Positions 1 through 7,322 of a stretch of DNA of 11,217 nt are shown here, in pieces. Positions within the stretch are counted from its first letter, which is position 1. The number at the start of each line of letters is the position of its first letter. The DNA is taken from contig DJFN01000127.1 of assembly GCA_002432085.1 (NCBI GenBank), forward strand, positions 12,557 through 23,773, in the 5' to 3' direction. The position numbers and the translations under genes were made by a program. The notes below the pieces were generated by a model. The model did no database searches, was not told the origin of the DNA, and was given only the letters and a program-made list of their open reading frames with translations. Source of the DNA: Flavobacteriales bacterium UBA5871. Lineage in GTDB: Bacteria > Bacteroidota > Bacteroidia > Flavobacteriales_D > Crocinitomicaceae.

Positions 1-353
1 TCGTTCCAGCCCATGTGCGGCACAACCACACGCTGCGTAAAGCTGTCGACCGTCGTATCGAAAACGCCGAGTCCGCTTACGTTTCCTTCTTCCGTTGATT
101 GACACAACAGCTGCATTCCAAGGCAAATTCCCAGGACCGGCTGTTTCAGCTGCGGGATCAGACGGTCGAGCTCTTGTCGCTGTAATTGTTCCATCGCCGC
201 TTTCGCGTGACCAACGCCTGGAAACACCACGCGATCGGCTGTTTTAATAAGCTTCGGATCGGCGGTAATGACAGGTTCAACACCCAATCTCCGAAAAGCC
301 TGACGAACAGAAAACACATTTCCGGCGCCGTAATCGATGATCGCTACTTCCAT
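1..353 (-). CDS. hisH: Imidazole glycerol phosphate synthase, glutaminase subunit HisH (partial, C-terminus beyond left edge)
   Basis: HisH releases ammonia from glutamine and passes it to HisF, which makes imidazole glycerol phosphate and AICAR in histidine synthesis; the complex is cytoplasmic. Only the first 117 residues are present. The protein begins MEVAIIDYGAGN, the usual HisH start. It has FPGVGHA near residues 44-50 and the nucleophile elbow GICLGMQ, with the catalytic cysteine at about residue 77. VPHMGWN follows near the edge. The His and Glu of the glutaminase triad would lie outside the window. The ATG shares its A with the hisB stop (TGATG), which fixes the start and implies translational coupling. 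In the usual order hisA, hisF and hisIE would follow to the left, but this is not visible. Confidence 0.95.
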   Translation of the reverse strand, partial: MEVAIIDYGAGNVFSVRQAFRRLGVEPVITADPKLIKTADRVVFPGVGHAKAAMEQLQRQELDRLIPQLKQPVLGICLGMQLLCQSTEEGNVSGLGVFDTTVDSFTQRVVVPHMGWN

Positions 354-1492
354 CACAATTCGTTTTTGGTTGTCGGCAATAATTCGAGGTTTCCCGAACG
401 GTGCTTGGCCATCAGGATCGCTTTTGCAAAGGCTTTGAAGATGCTTTCCACCTTGTGGTGCTCGTTTTCACCTGTTGCTTCAACATATACATTGCAACGA
501 GCTGAAAAACAAAAACTTTTAAAGAAGTGTTGAATCATTTCTGTCGGCAGTTTCCCGACAAACTCGCGACGGAATTCTGCCTTCCAGATCAGCTCCGCCC
601 GACCACCGAAATCGATCGCGCAAGTGGCAAAACAATCGTCCATCGGCAGTGAAAAACCGTAGCGCTCGATACCGCGTTTCGATCCAAGTACCTGGTCGAA
701 AACTTGTCCGAGCACGATGGCCGTGTCTTCGATCGTGTGGTGTTCGTCGACCTCAAGATCGCCATTCATACGAATCGAAAGGTCCAACTGAGCGTGGCGG
801 GCAACCTGGTCCAGCATGTGATCGAAGAAATCAATTCCGGTGGTGATGTCGGAAATGCCGGTTCCATCGAGATCGAGCGTGATCGTGCAATCCGTTTCGG
901 CGGTCTTGCGGCTCACCTGCTGTCGGCGAACGCCCAGTCTCAGATCAGCCACAAGGTCGTTCCAGTTATCCACCCGACGGGCAATATAAGGCTTCAGGTC
1001 CAGCTCCTCGTTTTCAATTTCGCCTGCTCCCAGCGCACAGTTTTTTCCATACAAAAACGCTTTGCAACCGAGATTTTTCGCCAGCTCGACGTCTGTTAAA
1101 CGATCGCCGATAACAAACGAGTCGGCCAGATCGTAGTTTTCACTGAAATAGCGCTGCAGCATGCCTGTCCGCGGCTTGCGGTTCGGTGAATTTTCTTCCG
1201 GAAAGCTGCAATCGATGCATTCTTCGGCGAAGGTGATGCCTTCGCTTTCCAGAACCGACAACATCAGCTTGTGCGGACCGGTAAATGTTTCCTTCGGAAA
1301 GCTCTCTGTTCCCATGCCGTCCTGATTAGTGACCAAAACCAATTCGTATTCCTGCCAGGAAACGATGGTTTTCAAAGCGCTGATCACGCCCTCGGCGAAT
1401 GCCAGTTTTTCATAGCTGTCGATCTGGTAATCCTTTGGCTCCTTGATGATTGTGCCGTCGCGATCGATGAACAATACTTTTTGCTTACTCAT
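353..1492 (-). CDS. hisB: Bifunctional histidinol-phosphatase / imidazoleglycerol-phosphate dehydratase HisB
   Basis: HisB catalyses two steps of histidine synthesis: dehydration of imidazole glycerol phosphate and dephosphorylation of histidinol phosphate. The 379-residue product has an N-terminal HAD phosphatase domain (about residues 1-165) with DRDGT at 10-14 (D10 nucleophile, D12 acid/base), NQDG at 56-59 and GDRLTD at 129-134. The C-terminal dehydratase domain (about 195-379) has FFDHML at 222-227 and the two metal-binding motifs DEHHTIED at 249-256 and NEHHKVE at 343-349. The start MSKQKVLFIDRDGT is chosen because its ATG shares a base with the hisC stop (TAATG). A further in-frame ATG upstream would add 26 residues inside hisC and is unlikely. 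The zinc loop of enterobacterial HisB appears reduced: one CIDC pair remains (92-95), but the later CDC before RKP is replaced by SPN. Confidence 0.97.
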   Translation of the reverse strand: MSKQKVLFIDRDGTIIKEPKDYQIDSYEKLAFAEGVISALKTIVSWQEYELVLVTNQDGMGTESFPKETFTGPHKLMLSVLESEGITFAEECIDCSFPEENSPNRKPRTGMLQRYFSENYDLADSFVIGDRLTDVELAKNLGCKAFLYGKNCALGAGEIENEELDLKPYIARRVDNWNDLVADLRLGVRRQQVSRKTAETDCTITLDLDGTGISDITTGIDFFDHMLDQVARHAQLDLSIRMNGDLEVDEHHTIEDTAIVLGQVFDQVLGSKRGIERYGFSLPMDDCFATCAIDFGGRAELIWKAEFRREFVGKLPTEMIQHFFKSFCFSARCNVYVEATGENEHHKVESIFKAFAKAILMAKHRSGNLELLPTTKNEL

Positions 1493-2517
1493 TAGTAGTT
1501 GTTTAATGCGTTGATAAATCGGGTGTTTTCTTCGGCCGTTCCGACCGTAATGCGCAGCGTATCGGCGCAATTGAACTGGCTGCTGCGGTTACGCACAACG
1601 ATTCCCTGTTCGGTGAGATAGTTGTAAACAGCGCTTGCCTGCGGAATGCGAAACAGGATGAAGTTGGCCTCGCTGGGAAACACTTTCGTAACCTTTGAAG
1701 AAGCTTTCAAAGCTGCTTCCAGTCGTTCGCGCTCGCGGATGATATTTGCGCGAATGGTACTCCAATCGCTAGAACGCAGCAGCTCCAGCGCCGTTTGCTG
1801 AGTCAGCGAGCTGATGTTGTATGGCGGCTTGATCGCATTCAAAGCGGCTACCCACTCAGGACGAGCAATCGCCATTCCGATGCGCAAACCCGCCATTCCA
1901 TAAGCTTTGGAAAGCGTTTGAACGACCACGAGATTCGGAAATCCGGCGACCAAAGCTGCTGCCGAAGCTTCCGGACAAAAATCGATGTAAGCTTCATCGA
2001 CTACTAAAACGCCTTTAAATTGCTGCAATAGCGTGCGTAAATCGTCCAGCGGAAAGAGATTTCCCGTCGGATTGTTTGGCCGGCAGATAAAAAACACCTT
2101 CACTCCTTCCAGCTGTGCTTTTACAGCGTCAATGTTCCACTCGAACCGCTCATTCAGGGCAATTTTCCGGTAATTCAGCGCGTTCAGCGTGGCCAGTACT
2201 TCGTACATACCGTAGGAAGGATCCAGCGCCGCCACCGTGTCTTTGTAGGGTTGACAAGTCAATCGCAGGATCAGATCGAGCACCTCATCCGAGCCGTTTC
2301 CAAGGAAAAGTCGTTCGGTCGGAATGTTTTTGAGACCGGAAATGACCGCTTTCAGGTCCGACTGAAACGGATCGGGATAACGATTATAGTCCGTAGCAAG
2401 CGGATTTTCATTGGCATCGAGCCAAACATTCGCCGTCCCGGTAAATTCGTGGCGCGCGCTTTCATACGGACGCACATCCAGCAAATCTTCGCGTATATAG
2501 TTTTTCAATTGTTCCAT
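1492..2517 (-). CDS. hisC: Histidinol-phosphate aminotransferase HisC
   Basis: HisC is a PLP-dependent class I/II aminotransferase that converts imidazole acetol phosphate and glutamate to histidinol phosphate and 2-oxoglutarate. The 341-residue length is normal. Visible motifs in order are LDANENP (33-39), the substrate-side GNGSDE (73-78), RPNNPTG (146-152), DEAYIDF (174-180) and TLSKAYGMAGLRIG (201-214). In the last, K204 is the Schiff-base lysine and R212 the phosphate/carboxylate-binding arginine. The ATG lies one base after the hisD TGA, and the stop overlaps the hisB start by one base, so the gene is central in a tightly coupled operon. No Shine-Dalgarno sequence is evident. Low-specificity relatives exist, but the operon position makes HisC secure. 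Confidence 0.97.
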   Translation of the reverse strand: MEQLKNYIREDLLDVRPYESARHEFTGTANVWLDANENPLATDYNRYPDPFQSDLKAVISGLKNIPTERLFLGNGSDEVLDLILRLTCQPYKDTVAALDPSYGMYEVLATLNALNYRKIALNERFEWNIDAVKAQLEGVKVFFICRPNNPTGNLFPLDDLRTLLQQFKGVLVVDEAYIDFCPEASAAALVAGFPNLVVVQTLSKAYGMAGLRIGMAIARPEWVAALNAIKPPYNISSLTQQTALELLRSSDWSTIRANIIRERERLEAALKASSKVTKVFPSEANFILFRIPQASAVYNYLTEQGIVVRNRSSQFNCADTLRITVGTAEENTRFINALNNY

Positions 2518-2518
2518 T

Positions 2519-3802
2519 TCAGTTCTTTAAAGTGTCGAGACGCACGGAAATCGCATTGGCGTGGGCTTTCAGCGATTCTGCTTCGGCCATGGTGATCACG
2601 GTCGGACCGAGATTTTTCAATCCTTCGGCGCTCACACGCTGGTAAGTGATCTTTTTGACAAACGTATCTACGGAAACGCCGCTGTAGGCTCGTGCAAAAC
2701 CGGCTGTCGGCAACGTATGATTCGTTCCCGAAGCGTAGTCGCCAAAGCTTTCCGCCGTATATTCTCCGAGGAAAACAGAACCGGCATTGACGATTAGATC
2801 TATGAGCTCTTCTTCATATTTCCCCATCAGGATCACGTGCTCAGGTGCATAATCGTTGATCACAGCCGCCCAGCGTTCGACCGGCAACACCAAAGCAGCA
2901 CTTTTCTTCAATGCTTTTCTCGCGATTGCAGCACGCGGCAAAACCGTCAGCTGGTCTGAAATCGCCTGCTGCACTTTTTTCACCAGCTTTTCAGAGTCGG
3001 TCAGGAAAATGACCTGGCTGTCTGTGCCGTGCTCGGCCTGTGCAAGCAAATCAGCGGCGATAAACGTTTCAGAAACCGAATCATCGGCTGCTACAAGTAC
3101 TTCAGAAGGTCCGGCCGGCATATCGATCGCAACGCCGAGGCGCTGAGCGAATTGTTTGGCAGCGGTTACATAACTGTTTCCCGGCCCGAAAAGCTTATCG
3201 ACTTTGGGAATTGTTTCCGTCCCGATAGCCATTGCCGCGATGGCTTGCGCGCCGCCGATTTTGAATACGGTCGGGATACCAGCGACCTGTGCCGCGAAAA
3301 GGATCGCGGGGTGAATACTGCCATCGCTGGCGGGTGGCGTACACAAGATGCGTACCGGGCAATTCGCGATCTTAGCCGGAATACCGAGCATCAAGACCGT
3401 TGAAAACAAAGGCGCCGTTCCTCCGGGAACATACAAACCAACCGCATTGATCGGAACCGAGCGACGGCGGCAAATCACGCCCGGAATGGTTTCGGTAACC
3501 TGCTCTTCGCTTAGCTGCGGTGTGTGAAAACGCTCGATATTCGCAGCCGCCGCACGAATCGCCGTTTTCAGTGATTCCGGCAACGCTTTTTCGGCAGCAT
3601 CGAACTCTTCGGAAGTTACTTTCAACTCTTTCAGTGACACTTTGTCGAACGTAGTCGTGTAACGTCGAACGGCTTTGTCACCGCTCTTCGTAATCTCATC
3701 GAAAATGCTGGTCAGCAGCACATCCATATCAGGAGTTGCGGCTTCAGGACGCTGCAGAACGGTTTTCAGCAGTTTGTCATCCGGTTGAATCAAAATATCC
3801 AT
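2519..3802 (-). CDS. hisD: Histidinol dehydrogenase HisD
   Basis: HisD performs the last two steps of histidine synthesis, the NAD-linked oxidation of L-histidinol through histidinal to histidine, as a zinc metalloenzyme. The 427 residues match the family length of about 430. Family motifs are GLYVPGGTAPLFSTVLML (122-139), KIGGAQAIAA (181-190), FGPGNSYV (205-212), MPAGPSEVLV (228-237), AQAEHGTDSQ (254-263) and TAESFGDYASGTNHTLPT (349-366). By comparison with the characterised enzyme, Q255, H258, D355 and H414 are the likely zinc ligands, and E321-H322 in APEHVIL plus H362 the catalytic residues; all are present. It lies 9 bases after hisG and 1 base before hisC, so transcription from the his leader is expected. 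Nothing is missing or truncated. Confidence 0.98.
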   Translation of the reverse strand: MDILIQPDDKLLKTVLQRPEAATPDMDVLLTSIFDEITKSGDKAVRRYTTTFDKVSLKELKVTSEEFDAAEKALPESLKTAIRAAAANIERFHTPQLSEEQVTETIPGVICRRRSVPINAVGLYVPGGTAPLFSTVLMLGIPAKIANCPVRILCTPPASDGSIHPAILFAAQVAGIPTVFKIGGAQAIAAMAIGTETIPKVDKLFGPGNSYVTAAKQFAQRLGVAIDMPAGPSEVLVAADDSVSETFIAADLLAQAEHGTDSQVIFLTDSEKLVKKVQQAISDQLTVLPRAAIARKALKKSAALVLPVERWAAVINDYAPEHVILMGKYEEELIDLIVNAGSVFLGEYTAESFGDYASGTNHTLPTAGFARAYSGVSVDTFVKKITYQRVSAEGLKNLGPTVITMAEAESLKAHANAISVRLDTLKN

Positions 3803-3811
3803 ATCAATACA

Positions 3812-4669
3812 TTAAGCGATCATTTTTTCGATTGGAACGACCAGGATGCCTTGTGCACCAGCCGTTTTGAGATTGTGAACCACCGACCAGATATCGGATT
3901 GGGAAACCACCGAGTGCACGCTGCTCCAACCGTCGATCGCCAGTGGCAGAATGGTCGGACTTTTCATTCCCGGCAGTATGCTACAGATCTGATCGAGCTG
4001 ATCGTTCGGCGCGTTCAGCAGGATGTATTTATTATCGGCAGCAGCCAGGACGGATTGAATACGAAACACCAGCTGATCGAGCAGCGGCTGTTTTTCCGGA
4101 TCGAAATTGTTCCCGCGGATCAAGATTGCTTCCGATTCCAGGAAAGGAAAAACTTCCCGCAAGCCGTTCTGGAACAAGGTATTTCCTGTCGAAACGATAT
4201 CCGCGATCACATCGGCCAATCCAAGCGATGGCGCTATTTCGACAGAACCCGAAATGGTATGCAGCTCAGCGGTTATCTGCTGACGTGAAAGGAACTTCTG
4301 TACCGTATTCGGATACGATGTCGCGATGCGTTTCCCTTGCAGATCGGCTACTTCACGGATCGGAGAATCTTTCGGAACGGCGAACGAAACCCGGCATCGG
4401 GAGAAATTGAGCGGCTGAACGATCTGTACCGGCGCGTTTTCTTCTTCCAGCAGGTTGCTGCCTACAATACCCAGATCGACAACGCCATCGGCAACATATT
4501 CGGGAATATCGCTGTTGCGAAGAAAGAGCAGCTCAGCCGGATAGCCGCCGGCCACAACTTTTAGCTGACCGTCGCGGTAATCGACTTTCATCCCGCAATC
4601 GCGCAGCAGCTTCAGTGAATCTTCCTGGAGTCTTCCGGATTTCTGTAAAGCAATAATCAAACGTTTCAT
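3812..4669 (-). CDS. hisG: ATP phosphoribosyltransferase HisG, long form
   Basis: HisG condenses ATP with PRPP, the committed and histidine-inhibited first step of histidine synthesis. The 285-residue length identifies the long hexameric form, which carries its own C-terminal regulatory domain and needs no HisZ. The protein starts MKRLIIALQKSGRL. It contains RNSDIPEYVADGVVDLGIVG (51-70) and the PRPP-binding segment ADVIADIVSTGNTL (152-165). The ACT-like allosteric domain runs from about residue 210 to the end (AIDGWSSVHSVV, then GAQGILVVPIEKMIA). It is the first full-size gene of the operon. Its mRNA leader of about 160 bases holds the leader peptide and terminator described separately, so it is probably controlled by histidine both at the enzyme and by attenuation. 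Confidence 0.97.
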   Translation of the reverse strand: MKRLIIALQKSGRLQEDSLKLLRDCGMKVDYRDGQLKVVAGGYPAELLFLRNSDIPEYVADGVVDLGIVGSNLLEEENAPVQIVQPLNFSRCRVSFAVPKDSPIREVADLQGKRIATSYPNTVQKFLSRQQITAELHTISGSVEIAPSLGLADVIADIVSTGNTLFQNGLREVFPFLESEAILIRGNNFDPEKQPLLDQLVFRIQSVLAAADNKYILLNAPNDQLDQICSILPGMKSPTILPLAIDGWSSVHSVVSQSDIWSVVHNLKTAGAQGILVVPIEKMIA

Positions 4670-4709
4670 TTGTGTTGTTTATGCCTGACTTCCGGAAGTT
4701 GATGGAACT

Positions 4710-4739
4710 AAAAAACCCGCCTGGAAGCCAAGCGGGTTT
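4710..4739 (-). terminator. Intrinsic terminator of the his attenuator
   Basis: Read on the minus strand, positions 4739-4732 (AAACCCGC) pair perfectly with 4720-4713 (GCGGGTTT). The stem continues inward through a T-G wobble and TGG/CCA, giving about 12 pairs closed by the three-base loop CTT. Six T residues (4715-4710) follow the GC-rich part, the classic intrinsic terminator form. It sits between the stop of a histidine-rich leader peptide and hisG, with no full-length gene between, so it is most likely a conditional terminator. The T tract is on the minus-strand side, so it would work poorly in the other direction. Confidence 0.88.
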
Positions 4740-4781
4740 AAATGTTGTATCGTGTACAATTCTCTCACCAATGCGCTTAGC
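4727..4781 (-). promoter_or_regulatory. Predicted his antiterminator (alternative fold of the leader RNA)
   Basis: On the minus strand GCTAAGCG (4781-4774) can pair with CGCTTGGC (4734-4727), eight pairs including one U-G. The second segment is the 5' side of the terminator stem, so the two folds exclude each other. The first segment covers the end of the last leader-peptide codon, its TAA and three more bases. A small hairpin TTGTA/TACAA (4759-4745) lies in the loop between the arms. A ribosome stalled on the upstream His codons would leave the arm free, while one reaching the stop codon would mask it and allow termination. The pairing is seen in the sequence; the switching is inferred. Confidence 0.65.
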
Positions 4782-4830
4782 AAAGCATGCAATGATGGTA
4801 ATGATGGAATTGTGACTTGTTCGTATTCAT
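4777..4830 (-). CDS. hisL: Histidine operon leader peptide HisL (17 residues)
   Basis: This short reading frame encodes MNTNKSQFHHYHHCMLC followed by TAA. Four of five consecutive codons (residues 9-13) are histidine, interrupted by one tyrosine. Such clustering in a 17-codon frame between a promoter and a terminator, directly ahead of hisG, is the hallmark of a ribosome-mediated attenuator. The peptide itself is expected to have no function; translation speed over the His codons reports charged tRNA-His. The stop codon lies inside the predicted antiterminator arm. The ATG follows a TAnnTTTG box by only 5 bases, and no ribosome binding site is visible. Sequence similarity to the enterobacterial HisL, which has seven His in a row, is limited to this design. 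Confidence 0.9.
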   Translation of the reverse strand: MNTNKSQFHHYHHCMLC

Positions 4831-4835
4831 GGTCG

Positions 4836-4864
4836 CAAATGTAGACAAAGATTTAGTACTACAA
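4836..4864 (-). promoter_or_regulatory. Promoter of the his operon (Bacteroidota type)
   Basis: On the minus strand TTG (4864-4862) is followed after 18 bases by TACATTTG (4843-4836), an exact match to the Bacteroidota -33/-7 consensus TTG-N(17-23)-TAnnTTTG used by the phylum's primary sigma factor. Transcription would be expected to begin about 4-7 bases after the last G, at or just before the hisL ATG at 4830. It is the only exact match in the can-hisG spacer. The start point has to be confirmed by 5'-end mapping. Confidence 0.7.
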
Positions 4865-4923
4865 CCTTTTTGTGTCGAATTTTTAAAAGATTATTCTTCC
4901 GATGTTATTTTAACAACACTTAA

Positions 4924-5568
4924 TCATCCATTTTTTGGTTTGAGATCATAGATAGAACGAATACCGGCGAATTCTTTTCCAAGATCCAGCTCTAGGTCTT
5001 TCAAGCGGCCCGTTCGCACATCGAACACCCAGCCGTGAACGGTCGGAAAACCGCTGTTGTACCACGCTCGCTGTACGTGATCGATCTTCATAATATTGAA
5101 GCATTGTTCGAGCACATTCAGCTCCACAAGCCGGTCGAAACGCGCCTGATCTTCTTTGATGGCATCCAGCTCGGCTTTGTGAAAACGGTACACATCCCGA
5201 AGGGTTTGTAGCCACGAATTCAGCTGTCCCATATCGCTTGGATTCATGGCCGCTCTTATACCACCGCATTCATAATGACCACAAACGATAATGTGTTTCA
5301 CTTTGAGGAATTCAACGGCATATTGCACAACGGCGTTGATATTGCTGTCGGAATTCACAACCAGGTTGGCGATGTTGCGGTGAACGAAAATCTCGCCGGG
5401 CTCGGCTCCCATGAGCTCTTCGGCCGTCACACGACTGTCGGAACAGCCGATGTAAAGGTATTCCGGGCTTTGACCTTCAGCCAGCTGCTTGAAATATTGC
5501 GGGTCGATCGCGAGCTTATCCTGGACCCAGCGCTCGTTGTTCTTGAATAATTCCTTGAAATTGATCAT
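4924..5568 (-). CDS. can: Beta-class carbonic anhydrase
   Basis: This cytoplasmic zinc enzyme interconverts CO2 and bicarbonate, supplying bicarbonate to carboxylases and buffering pH. The 214-residue product is close in length to the E. coli Can type. It carries the beta-class signature CSDSRV with C42, the D44/R46 dyad, and HYECGG with H98 and C101. C42, H98 and C101 are the zinc ligands. VHRNIANLV (62-70) and the GQLNSWLQ segment are also typical. It is a single gene: nnr upstream ends 168 bases before it, and the his promoter lies 60 bases beyond its stop. The upstream spacer has TACATTTC (5594-5587), one base from the -7 consensus, but no convincing -33 TTG, so its promoter is uncertain. 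The symbol follows the E. coli homologue. Confidence 0.93.
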   Translation of the reverse strand: MINFKELFKNNERWVQDKLAIDPQYFKQLAEGQSPEYLYIGCSDSRVTAEELMGAEPGEIFVHRNIANLVVNSDSNINAVVQYAVEFLKVKHIIVCGHYECGGIRAAMNPSDMGQLNSWLQTLRDVYRFHKAELDAIKEDQARFDRLVELNVLEQCFNIMKIDHVQRAWYNSGFPTVHGWVFDVRTGRLKDLELDLGKEFAGIRSIYDLKPKNG

Positions 5569-5735
5569 GGTATCGCGTTACAGAACGAAATGTACGCAAA
5601 TCCGGTCGATCTGTCATTAATAACCGGCCGGTAAAGGAACCGAATGCAGATAGTAACCCAATTTGCTATGATAAACCATAAAAGCAGTCTTTTGCCATAA
5701 CCGAACCGTGCATTATCCTGCAAGTCCTGCATTCT

Positions 5736-7214
5736 TTATATCCGTTCTATTCTCAGATGATCGATCAGATCACTGGCGATCACAGCTGCTTCACCTCGGT
5801 CTTGTGCCGACTCATCGCCCGCTTTTCCATGAAAGTAAACGCCGATCTTTGCCGCATCGATAGCTGAATAGCCCTGTGCCAACAGTCCCAGTAAAATTCC
5901 CGTAAGTACATCGCCCGAGCCGCCGGTAGCCATTCCCGGATCACCTGTTGCATTGAACCAGATCGCGCCGTTAATGTCTGCAATTGCCGTAATGGCGTCT
6001 TTGAGCACAACTACACATCGGTTTTCCACAGCAAAGCGTGACAATAATTCCAGCCGCTCCGACATGGTGGTGCTTTTACCGGCCAGGCGCTCAAATTCTT
6101 TTACATGCGGCGTCAGGATACACGTTTCAGGCAATTCGTTCAGGAGATGCTTATTGGCTGCCAGCAGATTCAGTGCATCAGCATCGATAACCGTTTTTTG
6201 GTAAACGGTAAGGACCTGTTGTAAGCCAGCCAGTGTTTCAGGTTCTGTTCCTATTCCCGGCCCTATACCGATGGCGTTATAAACCGTCAGATCGGTCGTT
6301 AAATGAGTTATAAAATCCGTATTTGTATCGGTAAGACACATCGCTTCCGGAACAGCTGTTTGTAAAATGGTATAACTGCTTTCGGGAACGTGTACTGTTA
6401 GTAAACCGATTCCGCTACGCAACGCTGCTCTTGCCGAAAGGACCGCAGCTCCTGTTTTCCCTTTGCTGCCGGCAATCAGCAGCCCGTGACCGTAGGTTCC
6501 TTTGTGGGAAAATCGTTCGCGCAGACGCACCAGCTGATTTACAGCAACCGGATCGATGTAATGATAACGCGTTTCCTGTTTCTCTATCGCTTTGTTATCC
6601 AATCCGATATCCAATACACTCCAGTTTCCGGCAAAAGCAGCCGTTTCTTTCAGGAAAAAGGTCAGCTTGGGCATCTGAAACGTAAACGTGTAATCCGCCT
6701 GAACACATTCCCAGCGAGGTACAGTATCGACAGGCAAACCGGAAGGAAGATCAACCGCAAATACGGTTGCAGGACTCTTGTTAATATGGCTGATCATGCT
6801 TTCCACCAAACCCGACGGCGCACGTGAAGCTCCGGCACCGAGCATCGCATCAATAACCACATTTGCGGCGTTCAGCTCAGGAAAATCAGCAATTGAATGA
6901 ACCGTTTTAACAGCTCCTGATCGCTGAAGATTTGCAGTACAATCATCTGTTTGTTTTCCTAAAACGATAAAATAAACGTCGACAGAAAAGCCTTTTTCGC
7001 GCAGCATTCGTGCAATTGCCAATCCATCGCCGCCGTTATTTCCCGATCCGCATATTATATGAATGGTTTCAGCCTGATCGGGATACGGAAGCAGTGCTTC
7101 GGTGAACGTACGCGAAGCACGCTCCATTAAATCGAGTGAAGAAATGGGTTCGTTAGCGATCGTCAACCGGTCGACTTCCCGGATCTGTTCTGCGGAAAGA
7201 ATCTTCATACTCAA
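5736..7214 (-). CDS. nnr: Bifunctional NAD(P)H-hydrate epimerase / ADP-dependent dehydratase
   Basis: Nnr repairs damaged NADH and NADPH hydrates. The N-terminal YjeF_N domain (about 1-215) epimerises the R and S forms, and the C-terminal ribokinase-like domain (about 225-492) dehydrates the S form using ADP. The epimerase part shows GSGNNGGDG (56-64) and VDLPSG (154-159). The dehydratase part shows KGTYGHGLLIAGSKGKTGAA (238-257), GIGPGIG (316-322), VIDADALN (342-349), LTPHVKEF (367-374) and NATGDPGMATGGSGDVLTG (421-439), with D435 the expected catalytic aspartate. The length of 492 is normal. The start is MSMK; the second ATG, two codons on, is an equally plausible start. It lies 108 bases after hemB on the same strand, with a repeat cluster between, so co-transcription is possible but unproven. 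Confidence 0.95.
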   Translation of the reverse strand: MSMKILSAEQIREVDRLTIANEPISSLDLMERASRTFTEALLPYPDQAETIHIICGSGNNGGDGLAIARMLREKGFSVDVYFIVLGKQTDDCTANLQRSGAVKTVHSIADFPELNAANVVIDAMLGAGASRAPSGLVESMISHINKSPATVFAVDLPSGLPVDTVPRWECVQADYTFTFQMPKLTFFLKETAAFAGNWSVLDIGLDNKAIEKQETRYHYIDPVAVNQLVRLRERFSHKGTYGHGLLIAGSKGKTGAAVLSARAALRSGIGLLTVHVPESSYTILQTAVPEAMCLTDTNTDFITHLTTDLTVYNAIGIGPGIGTEPETLAGLQQVLTVYQKTVIDADALNLLAANKHLLNELPETCILTPHVKEFERLAGKSTTMSERLELLSRFAVENRCVVVLKDAITAIADINGAIWFNATGDPGMATGGSGDVLTGILLGLLAQGYSAIDAAKIGVYFHGKAGDESAQDRGEAAVIASDLIDHLRIERI

Positions 7215-7233
7215 AAGGTACGAAATCGATAGT

Positions 7234-7313
7234 AAGATGTCAGGATTTTAGGACTTCAAGATTTTAAGATGTTCGAAAATTATCGTCCTGATGTCTTGAA
7301 ATCTTGCCGTCCT
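7234..7313. repeat. Cluster of short direct and inverted repeats between hemB and nnr
   Basis: On the plus strand CAGGATTTTAGGA (7241-7253) and CAAGATTTTAAGA (7257-7269) are direct copies 16 bases apart differing at two of 13 positions. AAGATGT flanks both (7234-7240 and 7266-7272). An inverted copy, TCTTGAAATCTTG (7294-7306), faces the second with one difference. AGGAC (7250-7254) and GTCCT (7309-7313) extend this to arms of about 20 bases around a 24-base loop. A further near-duplication is CGTCCTGATGTC next to CGTCCTGTCGTC. No T tract follows, so it is not a standard terminator. It may belong to a dispersed intergenic repeat family, which cannot be tested within one window. Confidence 0.6.
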
Positions 7314-7322
7314 GTCGTCTGC

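Noticed and set aside
1493..1570. N-terminal extension of hisB by 26 residues
   Set aside because: It lies wholly inside hisC, is not HisB-like, and the internal ATG forms the TAATG overlap typical of this operon.
4688..4699. Perfect 12-base palindrome ACTTCCGGAAGT between the attenuator and hisG
   Set aside because: About three such palindromes are expected by chance in 11 kb, and it has no loop to form a stable RNA hairpin. Its position is interesting but the support is thin.
4903..4915. Hairpin TGTTA/TAACA after can as its terminator
   Set aside because: The stem is five AT-rich pairs and no T tract follows, so termination is not supported.
5587..5594. TACATTTC on the minus strand as a promoter box for can
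   Set aside because: It lacks the final G of the -7 consensus and has no TTG at the right distance, so it is not listed as a promoter.
5623..5632. Palindrome ACCGGCCGGT upstream of the carbonic anhydrase gene
   Set aside because: About ten 10-base palindromes are expected by chance in a window of this size, and nothing else marks it as an operator.
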